From positions 124,001 through 188,000 of the forward strand of contig NC_047070.1 of assembly GCF_902459465.1 (NCBI RefSeq): a stretch of 64,000 nucleotides of DNA, given 5' to 3'. Position 1 is the first letter of the stretch, and each line of letters opens with the position of its first letter. Of this stretch, positions 44,400 to 55,210 are shown piece by piece. The translations under genes and the position numbers were made by a program. Below the pieces are notes generated by a model. The model saw only the letters and a list, made by a program, of their open reading frames with translations, did no database searches and had not been told where the DNA came from. The DNA comes from Asterias rubens. Its lineage: Eukaryota > Echinodermata > Asteroidea > Forcipulatida > Asteriidae.

Positions 44400-47300
44400 T
44401 CCTACTTATTTAGCCATCTCACCAAATTATTAATATTAATATCATTAGCTCTTTCTAACAGGTTAGTAAATTTAATCAAGTGGCTGAATAAATACACAGT
44501 ACTATTATTACTAACCAAGCGTTTAGCAAATTCAACACCAGACTGAATTTGCAAATATCAACCATGATATTTTAATATGATAGAGCGAGGTTTATGATTT
44601 AGGTATCTCAACCTATATAATAAAGTTCAGATGTCTTAACAAAAATAGCCATTGTTACTGGTTTCATTAGTAATTTTGACGACATTATTTTCAGATGGCT
44701 TGTTTGACATTTGTATTTCTTTGTATTGTAGAGTTCTTTATGTAAATTTGTTAAACCAGTTCTAGTTTAAGCATATTAATATTATTGTATATGTCAGTGT
44801 AGTTTGTTGTACAACCTCAAACATCCAAATGTCACTTCAGGCTGCCTAGTTGTATACGTATAGCAATCAATCACCCAAAACATACTAGACAAGACGCCTA
44901 CATAAAATCAATTCAATTTAGCTTCAACAACAGAACTCTTCATGCATACATTTTCAGATTGAATCTTTCAAATCATTCAAATCCTATTATTGTGTTCTTT
45001 AATCATGATGATCAGCTTAAACATTCCCCGATCTAATGGTTACCGATGTCGTAACGCACAAACTATACGGAGCGGTTTAACTGATAATATAAATTCATAC
45101 GACTTTCCCCCAAAACGAACTGGATCATGTTCACCATTATACCCACGCCCAATCTTACAAACCAAACAAAACGTGATGTCAGTATTTTAAAGTGCTGTGA
45201 ATTTAAGTCAGACGCGGGTGTCTGAATCGGGCCAGGCCTTCGTGTTGATTAAAATGTAAAAGCATTCAACTGACAAAATTAAACCAGTGATAAATTATGA
45301 TACAATTGCAGCTGTGATGTGTACTGGTGTACAAACCATTGCCTAATTGGAAACTGATTAGTGGAACTGACTTTATAAGTATTTGACAGGCTACTACTCT
45401 AGTACTACTTACTTTGAACCCATGCTCTTAATGTCTACCATTTCATCCATCCAATTAATATGCATATATCATTATTTATATATGGAAATGAGTGTATATG
45501 TAAACAAACTTCCCAATCGCAGCATCCACGTATAGTAAGCACCTTCTTATAGCAATGTATGCAATGCTGATTTTAATGAACTAATCTAGGATTCGAATAC
45601 ATATGTATGAACCAAATCTATGGTGTTTTCAATCCAGTATGTCGTGTACTGAGTTTGATCAACATTAACGTGTGTGCTGAACTCTACAGGTTTACATATG
45701 TCCTGAAGAATCGATCTCTTTCTCAGTAATTCGATCTGACTTATTGATGGATAAGCAACTCACACCCTTTCAATTCAAACCTTTATTGTTTGTTTTCTTT
45801 CAAAACATTCAGGAATTTGAATGGGGAGACGTACAGGAAGAAAGAACACATCAGTAAAATGTTATTGCTGGATTCTTTCTTCGCAAAGGAAACATTCAAA
45901 ATGTTGATTCGATGCTACGCAAAGTATTGGTTAATACGGCAAGTATAACGGACAAAAGATGCATTAGAGCAGAAACCGTGAACTGTTCATGTTGGCGTTG
46001 AAGCAGTTTGATAACCATTACCAATTGACATCTTTAGGCTGGATGACTTCTACGATATCATGATGGCTTGATCAAGATTCTCGTATGTGCCATCACATCA
46101 ACCACGTTAATCTAACTGATTACCTAATGCGTCACTCTGGTCACGTGAGTGTCACGAACTGTCAGACGTGATTCTCATGATTTGAACTTAACCCGAACAC
46201 GCCATAGTTGAACTCTGACCCTAATGTTACATTTTACGACGAATTGTTGAATTCACCATTTACCATGACTGCAAGGTATATTCGTACTAACGCCTTGAGG
46301 TAGAGGCTACGTCGGCTCAACACAAAGGAGCACCTTAAAATAAGAGCTTGAAATCACACTGTGACAATACTGACTTCATTTACTCAAAGTGCTTTCTACC
46401 TTCGAAAAGGAGACATGCCATCTTAGAAAGCAATTTCAAAAGGTTCGATACAGTCTGCTTTATCTAAACCGGACAGGATTAAAGGACGAAATCCCACAAG
46501 AACTACTTGTGAATAGCTAGAGGTAGTTCACCCTGGATACACGAAAAGCCCACTCACACTCGAGTCATTCGATATAGTCCTCATGCAAAAGGATCATATT
46601 CAATATTTTCTTTAGGCTAATCAAATTTTTGCATAAAAAGCTACAACATTTGTGTACAAGACGAACTGCATTGGCTTGGCATATCATTAATGTAACATAA
46701 TTACATGTCGATTACCTTTTTGTCAGCATTATATGTAATTATTGATGATACACCCAACATACATGTAAATACACTGAAACATTTCACGATTATGGATGAT
46801 GTACTTTTTACGATACTTGCTACATTGGTCTAATAAAAGAAGCTTGGACGCACGAATGTTATTTGGACAGCTTCTATTTATGACAACGATCGTGACTTAA
46901 TAAAGACTTGATTTAGCAAGCAAGACAATAGAAACACATCCCTTGTTGTGACTATAGACTGGTCTGCGAGTGGTTGCATTACGCGTTGACGCAATACACA
47001 AGTCACCGCCTACTCCTTCATTCACGCTACAGCATGCAATGCTCTATCCACGATGTGTGAAGACCGCCCATGCTGTGTATGACACTGCCAATATTTGGTG
47101 CAGAGTCGTCACGGAGTGCGAACAAGTTTGATGTTGGGTGGACTGAGATTATCTAACCGGATTAGGAGCATCCTCAGCAGCATTTTCAAAATATGGATTT
47201 ACTGGCTACTGGTAGAGATTGGTAACCAACTGTGATACCAGCATGAATTACCAACAGAAACAAGCACTAAACAATTTCCACGTTTTGGAATGAGCCAAAT

Positions 47301-47400
47301 TTATAGGAATGCAGTCTGAGTTGGACTTGAATGAAACGACCATCGCTAGGTACATACGCGCTAGGTACATCGCAAGGTACGTGGTACGGTAGCTTGATGT
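44400..47400. other. Intergenic / presumed upstream region of the GPCR gene
   Basis: No exon, RNA gene or repeat was recognised in about 3 kb of AT-rich sequence. An in-frame stop (47413-47415) precedes the GPCR ATG, so the GPCR reading frame does not extend upstream in this exon. Confidence 0.4.
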
Positions 47401-47451
47401 TACAGCCTTGAGTAAGACTACGTCAAGTCCGATGTCGTTGTAACAATCGCT

Positions 47452-48705
47452 ATGGATGTAACAAGAGGAAACGTAGGTTACGTTACGTTATATTCAGCAT
47501 CAAGTGCAGCATGGGAGAGTACACAACCAGTGAATAATACTCAAGAAAACGGAGGCTCAACTATGGGTGTAGTCGACCTGACTATTATAGGCATAATACT
47601 TTGCCTGTGTATGTTACTGATTGTATTTGGTAATACATTAGTCATTGTAGCAGTCTACAAAGATCGTTCTTTGCGAAGAAGCATTACTAATTATTTCATC
47701 GTATCTTTGGCATTTGCTGATTTACTTATTGGCAGTACTGTTGTTCCAATCTCCATCTTTGATACTTTAAATGGTGGAATTTGGATCTTTGGAGGTGTAA
47801 TTTGCGACCTATGGCACGCATTGGACATACTGAGTTGTACAGCTTCAATATTGAACTTATGCGTTATCTCATTAGACCGGTTTTGGGCTGTGACACACCC
47901 ATTAAGTTATCCGCGAAGAATGACCAAAAAGGTTGCTTTAATTTTTATTGTTTTAGTCTGGTGCTGTTCAGCTTTTATATCGTTCCCTTGTATTGCATGG
48001 TGGCATGCTGTTGAGGGACCAATGGCAGATAATACTTGTACATTTCCTTCGGATGCCTTCTATCTTGTACTGTCTTCATGCGTGTCTTTCTACATACCAT
48101 CCATCATAATGCTGTTTATGTACTTTCGGATCTACCGAGCGGCTGCAGCACAGATGCGCCACATAAGATCAGGTACCAAGTTGGTTTCAACAGGAAAAAA
48201 CAATTGCAATAACGAATCAAATGGTACAGTATCACTACGGATCCATCGTGGAGGAGGAGCATCAGTGAATGGAACAGGTAACAAAAGATATTCAGTAGCA
48301 ACTGATTCCAGAACACAAGCCAATCAAATACTTGGAAGGAGGTTATTATCAAGAATGAATCGAGAACATAAAGCAGCTAAAACTCTCGGGATTGTAGTGG
48401 GTGTCTTCATTGTTTGTTGGTTGCCATTTTTTGTGGTAAACGTTGTTGGACCGTTATGTCCAATATGTATATCTGCACCACATATCGTAATGCCCCTTTT
48501 GACATGGTTAGGGTATGTTAACAGCGCCCTTAATCCAGCCATTTATGCCTTCACAAATAAAAGTTTCAAAAGAGCATACAAGAAGATTCTTTGCCGTTGT
48601 GGATCTCGCCAAAAAGGACACTTCTTAAGTCGAGATGGAACTACATTTATGAGCATTGATTCAACGTACAACATGGCCGATATGGGCCCAACAACGCCAC
48701 CGTAA
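47452..48705 (+). CDS. Class A amine GPCR, invertebrate D1-like (INDR/Dop1R2-type) dopamine receptor candidate, single exon
   Basis: The 417-residue product has seven membrane segments and all rhodopsin-family anchors: N61 in GNTLVIV (1.50), D90 in SLAFADLL (2.50), C118, D125 (3.32, amine-binding Asp) in LDILSCTASILNL, D142-R143-F144 (DRY box as DRF), W170 (4.50), ECL2 C196, P216 (5.50), CWLPFF in TM6 and NPAIY in TM7. TM5 carries serines at 208, 209 and 212 (5.42, 5.43, 5.46), the catechol-hydroxyl contacts. W7.40 and Y7.43 are present. The block SYPRRMTKK...FISFPCIAWW and CTFPSDAFYLVLSS resembles insect DAMB/Dop1R2. N28-N29-T30 is a glycosylation sequon and the CRC after TM7 a likely palmitoylation site. 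ICL3 is about 80 residues. Octopamine or another amine cannot be excluded. A TAA in frame upstream fixes the start. Confidence 0.9.
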   Translation: MDVTRGNVGYVTLYSASSAAWESTQPVNNTQENGGSTMGVVDLTIIGIILCLCMLLIVFGNTLVIVAVYKDRSLRRSITNYFIVSLAFADLLIGSTVVPISIFDTLNGGIWIFGGVICDLWHALDILSCTASILNLCVISLDRFWAVTHPLSYPRRMTKKVALIFIVLVWCCSAFISFPCIAWWHAVEGPMADNTCTFPSDAFYLVLSSCVSFYIPSIIMLFMYFRIYRAAAAQMRHIRSGTKLVSTGKNNCNNESNGTVSLRIHRGGGASVNGTGNKRYSVATDSRTQANQILGRRLLSRMNREHKAAKTLGIVVGVFIVCWLPFFVVNVVGPLCPICISAPHIVMPLLTWLGYVNSALNPAIYAFTNKSFKRAYKKILCRCGSRQKGHFLSRDGTTFMSIDSTYNMADMGPTTPP

Positions 48706-50375
48706 CAATTTCATAAGAAAACTCAATTGAACTAACTCAAAGCTAACAAGAAAGACATGTTTTGCAACTTTTTGTACGCAAATTTACTTTATCTGTAGTC
48801 GATTATTTGAAATCACTGACCAAAAGTAAAAAGAGTCTTCACGTTTTGTTTCACATTCTTCATATTATTTTGATTGTTTGTTCGTAATTTCGTCAACGTT
48901 AAAAACAAAATGTTTTAATCTTTAATGCTTGATAGCTCATTTATGTAACGGTAAACATGGTTTAAAAAAAGGGAATTTGGAATCAGATTGGTTATAGTAT
49001 TATCCCTCTTTTCCTGTTGTTGATCAGATTTGTCACGTTTTTTTTGTGTGTTTGAATTATTTGTTTGTTATAACAAGTTAAAAACCTGTGATATTTGATA
49101 TTTTACAAAAATGACACATTTGGAAAGATCAGGGTAAACTTTAACTTTTCTAACAGTGCCAAAAAATGAGAAACAAACCAAAAAACAAATCTTTATTATA
49201 TGTACGCATCGGTGTATATGGGTAGAAACCAAAATGAATATTCTTGATCCCCGATGCAAATTTGACATATTATATTAAATAGTTAATAATGTACTCATAA
49301 CTTGACTAATCGTCCAACCTTATCCCGATTTTGACTTGTTTCGGTTTCGGTTTAAACTAATCCTGAAAAGAACTTAATTACTTCCGATAAAAATAGGTTA
49401 CCTTTTGAACCATGCAATTATTTTAAGATTGATTAGACGATTGTTTTAAATTAAGACATGATATTACTTCAGTATTGAAAGCTTGCAACATTGCAGAATA
49501 AATGTTGGATACCAGAATGTTTGAATGTGGAAAAGTGTCACAAAGCAGACCATTGTTCACACAGCCTTGGTTTAAATAACACATAATATTCAAATGGTTT
49601 ACAAAAAGGATGATTGTGCCCTGAAAAGTTGTGTTGCACGCTTTCAGAAAATTAATGAGTAAGTTTGCTAATTAGAACAGAATATTTTTAATAGTTTTGT
49701 TCCTCAAGGAATTCTTCAATTCTTTCGATGACACAAAACACTAATTATGCATACATAATTATTCAAGACCAATTACCCCAATGTTAAGTTGGTTATACGC
49801 CTCTCTTAATACTTATGCATGACGTCATAACTCTTACCCAAAATGAGGCTATGTGCGCACGTTCCCCATCACTTGCAGTGGCTGCGCCAATCGACTCGTT
49901 TTGGATTAGCATTGTGACGTACCTCATGCATAAATATTAAGAAAGGCGTATACTTCCGTAAGGATTCAATTGAATTTACTCCATTTAAATTGGTTTAGTA
50001 TTATTCCAAGTTTTAGTTTTAGTCCCATACACAGAAGAGTACCACGGGTACATTGTTAAAAGAAACACTTCAATTTCAAAGATGAAATCCAGATTAGAAG
50101 CGTTTGTATGTCTTGGGAGATTAATGTCAATGAGAGATTAGTATAACAATGGAAATGGAAACATGAGATGAGCGTGTGAGGGTATACAATGAGAAAACTT
50201 GGTATATAAAGTGGTAGATTGTAGTTATAGGATGTAATGTGACTATAATGTACCATAGAGAAAGGTCCTTGCTCTTATGAATGTACAGTGTATGTAACCA
50301 ACTCACCATGATGATACGTTCTCAGTTTGAGCAGGAGTTTGGGCAAACATAACAAATGTGTACTGTAATTTTCCA
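48706..50375. other. GPCR 3' flank; one SINE-tail relic, otherwise nothing
   Basis: At about 49197-49270 the sequence gcatcggtgtatatgggtag, aaaccaaaatgaatattctt, gatccccgatgcaaatttga matches the tail module and following sequence near 13060-13115. No exon or RNA gene was seen. Confidence 0.5.
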
Positions 50376-50762
50376 TTAAAGGCAGTGGACACTATTGGTA
50401 ATTACTCAAAATAATTATTCGCATAAAACCTTTCTTGGTGACAAGTAATGGGGAGAGGTTGGTGGTATAAAACATTGTGAGAAACCGCTCCCTCTGAAGT
50501 GCCATAGTTTTGGAGAAAGAAGTAATTTTCCATGAATTTGATTTCAATACCTCAAGTTTAGAACTTGAGGTCTCGAAATCAACCATCTAAACGCACACAA
50601 CTTCGTGTGACAAGGGTGTTTTCTTCTTTCGTTATTATCTCGCAACTTTGATGACCGATTGAGCTCAAATTTTCACAGGTTTATTATTTTATGCATATGT
50701 TGAGATACACCAACTGTAAAGGCTAGTCTTTGACAATGACCAATAGTGTCCACTGCCTTTAA
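50376..50762 (-). mobile_element. TTAA-flanked MITE, family A, copy 4 (complete, reversed)
   Basis: The ends are TTAA, AGGCAGTGGACACTATTGG and CCAATAGTGTCCACTGCCT, TTAA, with terminal repeats of about 22 bases. It is the best-preserved copy here (387 bp) and is inverted relative to 9159. The inner palindrome gatttcaatacctcaagttt/gaacttgaggtctcgaaatc is clear. The minus frame at 50392-50586 is MITE sequence. Confidence 0.92.
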
Positions 50763-52080
50763 AAACTACATTATCACCAACCTCGACTGAACATGTAAAA
50801 TTGTCTAGGTAAAACGGAAAACGAATACGTTTTCGTGCTATTTTGCGCGAGATTGCAATTATCCAAATTAAATTAAAAGTCTGGTATTTGAAACAATTTC
50901 ATAGCCAGAAGGAGATATTTCACAGGACATTGGTACTGATTTCAAAATTCTAGATAACAAATTTGTCCGATTATTTGGACCATTACTGATGATGGCGTAT
51001 CATGTCTTGTTAATGTGAATGTTCTTATGGGTCAATGAGTAAATGTGAGACATAGTTTGAGAGAATATGTGTGAGTGGGAGAAGAGTTTAAGACGGAGAG
51101 AAAACAGACATGAGAAGGATCGGATGAATCTGTGAAATAAATGAAAGGGAAGTATACGGTCACTTTAAAATATGATTTAGTTACTGAGAATGATAAACTA
51201 CTCGAGTGTTTGATGAATTGATAATGAGTTTGTATGAAACCGACGGATCTCTTACATTCCAAGGTTATTATTGATCTGAATGTTTTCAATCATTAAGAAG
51301 ATTGATTAAACTCAAGTCCCTATAAATATGGATTGAGTCTGACCTACTTTCTGGTAGTCGATACATTAGGTCACTCAGGAGTTAATATTTCACAGGTCAA
51401 TTCTATCTTGAATGTTACCGGCTAAAATAGTTCCGAGTTGTGGTGAATAACAAAGGATAATAAAGAGTAAATAGGACAGAAAAACTGCGAGATATTTATA
51501 GATGAAAGGTTTGTAAAACAATGAGGCGTAGAATGAAGGAAAGAGAACTGTGAGTAAACAAGAGAGATTGATAGTTGATATCGATGATTATAATGGACAG
51601 AGATAAAGAATGAGGAAAGAAAAATAAAATACTGGAGCAAGGATGTAATGGAGAAGTGTGTAATCTTAGATATGATGACTGATATGGATTGCTTGGTGTA
51701 TAGATGACGAGAGGTAGACTGAGTGGAAAGCAATAGAAAAGCATTGAGACAGTACAAGATGGAACACATAATATTCTAATCGTTAACTTTTAGGACACCC
51801 TCTAAAAATATTGTTGGCTAAATTAAGTTATCACCTTTATGGTTATTTCACTAATGGAAGAGAAGTCCTGCGAGGACACGAATGTTTTTAAAGCTTTTTC
51901 AAAATACCCAAACAATAATTCCTGCGGCTTTTTTTCAAGGACGTAAATCAATAAAATGACGTCAGCAACTGGGAATTCTCATATCTCAATGAAAATGCAA
52001 TACACTTTCGTCCAATAATTCAACAATTATAATTTTAGCCTTCGGAAATAAAAGAATAGAGTTTCAATACTCTATAAAAA
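50763..52080. other. Intergenic; nothing recognised
   Basis: Purine-rich on the plus strand between about 51050 and 51760, which opens long Ser/Phe/Leu-rich frames on the minus strand (51032-51289, 51422-51769). They lack domains, splice context and normal composition and are not called as genes. Confidence 0.4.
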
Positions 52081-52118
52081 ATGGGTGTATATTTTATTTA
52101 TATTTTTTATTTTTGTAT

Positions 52119-52222
52119 ACATATATATATATATATAAAGAATAGGGTAGATGGCCTTAGCTTTCGATCCAATCCGGACCTTCTTCAGAGGCAACTATAT
52201 ATATATATATATATATTTTTTT
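52119..52222. repeat. (TA)n microsatellites flanking a Penelope-type insert
   Basis: TA runs at about 52121-52136 and 52197-52215 enclose about 60 bases holding the hammerhead motif. The arrangement suggests insertion of a short Penelope-type terminal unit into a TA microsatellite, or expansion of TA at its edges. Confidence 0.8.
52154..52192 (-). ncRNA. Hammerhead ribozyme motif, type I, reduced stem III (Penelope-element type)
   Basis: On the minus strand: GCCT (52192-52189), CTGAAGA core (52188-52182), extra A, GGTCC (52180-52176), loop GGATT, GGATC (52170-52166), GAAA (52165-52162), GCT then A (52158), then AGGC (52157-52154). GCCT and AGGC give a 4-bp stem I. GGTCC and GGATC give a 5-bp stem II with one G-U pair. 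The conserved CUGANGA and GAAA boxes are intact. After GAA, the AGCU is self-complementary, the pattern expected if stem III forms only between two copies (dimeric hammerhead). Predicted cleavage follows A 52158. Family knowledge: such variants are carried in terminal repeats of Penelope-like retroelements. Activity is not shown. Confidence 0.68.
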
Positions 52223-53670
52223 TTTTACAAAAGAAACAATTATGGTCTGGGAAAGGTTCAGGTCACATTTTAACGAAAACACAGACTAACAACAAACATC
52301 TTACAGTTAACAGTTCCAATGCATTTTCCATCAATGGTAAAAGCGGTTATTGTAAACAATTTGGTATCCCACTATACCCTGGAGCCCTGGATTTGTGAAG
52401 TTGCAGTAAAATTATTGTATTACTTGTAAATTTTAACATAATTCATTGTACCATTAATAATGTTTTCTATCCACCAATTTCAAAATAGACATTTTAAAAA
52501 TGTGTTGTTTTAGAAAGGTTGGTGGTGACAATTGAGGTCAAATATTATTTCTGTATGATTATTGTAAGTTGTTTATTATTCCCTTTCATGCCAGCTAAAC
52601 GAGGCAACCAAAACTGTACTACTAATGCTCTTCAATGCGTATTATTTTTTATGATGTTTAAATATATTGCAAAATAAATTCGGCATGTGTGTATTGATTA
52701 ATAAGTATATGTTTTGCCATTGTATGATTGTCTTAACTAAAACTGTTTTGAATTTGTAAAGGTATAAGCAAATGAATAAGGGCTATTTAATAAAACAAGT
52801 CGTCTTGTGTGGCATCTAGAAGTTGGACGAGTCGTGAAATAGAAAACATTCGTCAATCTTAAATTCATGATGGCTTTGATTTGCGAAGTCATATTGATGC
52901 TTAGTTACATATTGTAATATTGGTGTCACAATTTAATTATGTTGTAAATGTATCAAACTTAAACTATTTTAAAGTCATAATGCATAATTGATATTGCTGT
53001 AAATAGTAAGAAAGTATATTGTACAACGAAACACAGATATACATGCGCGACTTTATGCCAAGAAAAAAATAAAAACAATTTAACAAACTTCCACTAAATC
53101 CCTGAAAATATGTCAACCATTATTCCTAATTTTCTCTGATACGAGACCATTAGTTTGACGACATGTTCCGAGCTTGGTATTATACTGTCTCCTAAATCAC
53201 CTGGATTTATCGCATATCTAGAAGTAGGTCCTTCTTTATCAAACTTGATCCGTCTCTCTGAATGCTTTGATACTTGGAATCAGTCTGCACTGATCACTTG
53301 TCAGTAGACTTTACCTGAAAGCAACTGGATTTATTTGAATTGAACTGCGCCCCGTCCTAATAGAAGTGTGTTGCCCTTCTATTTGCTTGGCATGGTGCTT
53401 GGTTGTATGACATGTGAATTGACAGGAATGTGATTCGTGCCACTATATTCTATAGATTATACCTGTCTAACACCTCGGTGTGCTTTATACATCAAATAAA
53501 TCACATAGAAGTAGATGAAGTCGTGACACTTGGGCTCGATCTACATCGAATCGTTCACAGAAAATCTCAACCCTTTTAAACAAATTGTTCAAGAGAATGA
53601 AGGATAGTCCTACACCATGTTCCCTTTTTAAAAACATATAGATTACGAAGAGTGAGTCGTAAGAAATTAT
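52223..53670. other. Intergenic; nothing recognised
   Basis: AT-rich unique sequence. The plus frame at 52081-52398 crosses the TA repeats and is unsupported. Confidence 0.4.
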
Positions 53671-53844
53671 TATATTGTCAAGGCGCAAACCCTAGACGGT
53701 ATATTGTCAAGGCGCAAACCCTAGACGGTATATTGTCAAGGCGCAAACCCTAGACGGTATATTGTCAAGGCGCAAACCCTAGACGGTATATTGTCAAGGC
53801 GCAAACCCTAGACGGTATATTGTCAAGGCGCAAACCCTAGACGG
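53671..53844 (+). repeat. 29 bp tandem repeat, 6 perfect copies
   Basis: The unit tatattgtcaaggcgcaaac, cctagacgg starts at 53671, 53700, 53729, 53758, 53787 and 53816 with no differences seen, implying recent expansion. Confidence 0.96.
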
Positions 53845-54450
53845 AATCCACCACTTGGGGAAAAAAAACCAAACGTGAATACATTTGAACCAGTCAGCGC
53901 TCTTTGCTACCAATACGTAATTTGACGTCGTTGGTTTTGTTGTATGACTAAAGAATCCTAATTGTTAAGATAACAGTTACCTTACGCTCAATCTGTGGAT
54001 GGATCAAATACAGTTAATAGAGCTATTTTAGAGTTTGTTTTTCTTTAATAACATAGGCCTATAATAAGAAAAGGAAAAAAAACAAAAAACAACAACAACA
54101 ACAACAATAACAACAATAAGTATTACCGGTAGTATTTTGAAACTAAAATCTGTATTGTTGCTTTTAGTCGCGGTGAGGGTCATGTAAATTCTCAAATATT
54201 ATGACGACTAATGCATGCACACAAATAATTATTTTTGGTCGTTTGGTTCCAAAGCTAAATGTCAAAGTTAACTTTATTGTTTTGTAAGTTTGTTTGGCTT
54301 TGCCGTGCATCGCAAAACGCCGTTTGTTCAGGTAAAAATCAACCCTAGAACGTGAATATTTATATAGGTCATATAAATCGTAATCCATGATCTCAGGAAA
54401 ACACAGGATCAAAGGATTGTTTGATTAGGTCTTATTGACAACCATGCAAT
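53845..54450. other. Intergenic; simple repeat only
   Basis: An (aac)n/(aat)n simple repeat lies at about 54090-54120. The minus frame at 54164-54412 has no recognised family. Confidence 0.4.
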
Positions 54451-54542
54451 TTAATTAATGGTTTGAATGTAATATTATTTAATTAATGGTTTGAATGTAA
54501 TATTATTTAATTAATGGTTTGAATGTAATATTATTTAATTGA
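54451..54542 (+). repeat. 28 bp tandem repeat, 3 copies
   Basis: The unit ttaattaatggtttgaatgt, aatattat starts at 54451, 54479 and 54507. Confidence 0.94.
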
Positions 54543-54839
54543 GCCGCGTGACAAGGGAAAATTAACTCGTTTGGACAGGAAGCGAAATGGAAAAGATAAG
54601 AGTTTGCAAATTAAGCTCAATGTTAGTCACATCATTATTGGTTTGTCAATCACGTTTTCCCATTTGTTTTTAAACTTTATTTAACAATACATTTTGAATT
54701 ATGATTTTTTAATTATGCAAATATTTGATCAGTAAAGTAAAACACGCTCAATAATTGTAACATCTGAGGCACAAACTGATTGACGTACATGAAACGTAGT
54801 AATGCTAAAGATTTGAGTGGGTTTTTCATTATACGCTTC

Positions 54840-55210
54840 TTAAAGCCATTGGACCCTTTCGGTAAACAGTATTGTCCAAGGCCCACACTTCGTGTATCAC
54901 AACTTATATATAAAATAACAAACCTGTGAAACTTTGGGCTTAATCGGTCATCGGAGTCGGGAGAAAATAACGGAAAAACTCACCCTTGTATCCGCGCGTT
55001 TCGCCGTGTCATGACATGTGTTTAAAATAAATCCGTAATTCTCGTTAACAAGAATTGATATTGTTTTACTGTTTTCTCAAAAAGTAAAGCATTTCATGGA
55101 ATAATATTTCAAGAGAAGTATTTCACCACTACCTTCTGTAAACCCTGTAAGTTATTTGTAAATCTGTGAACTTTTTTTTTTCCTGTACCGAAAGGGTCCA
55201 ATGGCTTTAA
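54840..55210 (+). mobile_element. TTAA-flanked MITE, family B, copy 2 (complete)
   Basis: The ends are TTAA, AGCCATTGGACCCTTTCGGTA and TACCGAAAGGGTCCAATGGCT, TTAA, a perfect 21-base terminal inverted repeat. The body matches the copy at 26157 (cgtttcgccgtgtcatgaca, ttcatggaataatatttcaa). It is 371 bp and non-coding. Confidence 0.94.

Noticed and set aside
48116-48542. Minus-strand frames opposite the GPCR
   Set aside because: Shadows of the GPCR reading frame.
51422-51769. 115-codon and 82-codon minus frames rich in Ser, Phe and His
   Set aside because: They result from a purine-rich plus strand; no domain or signal.
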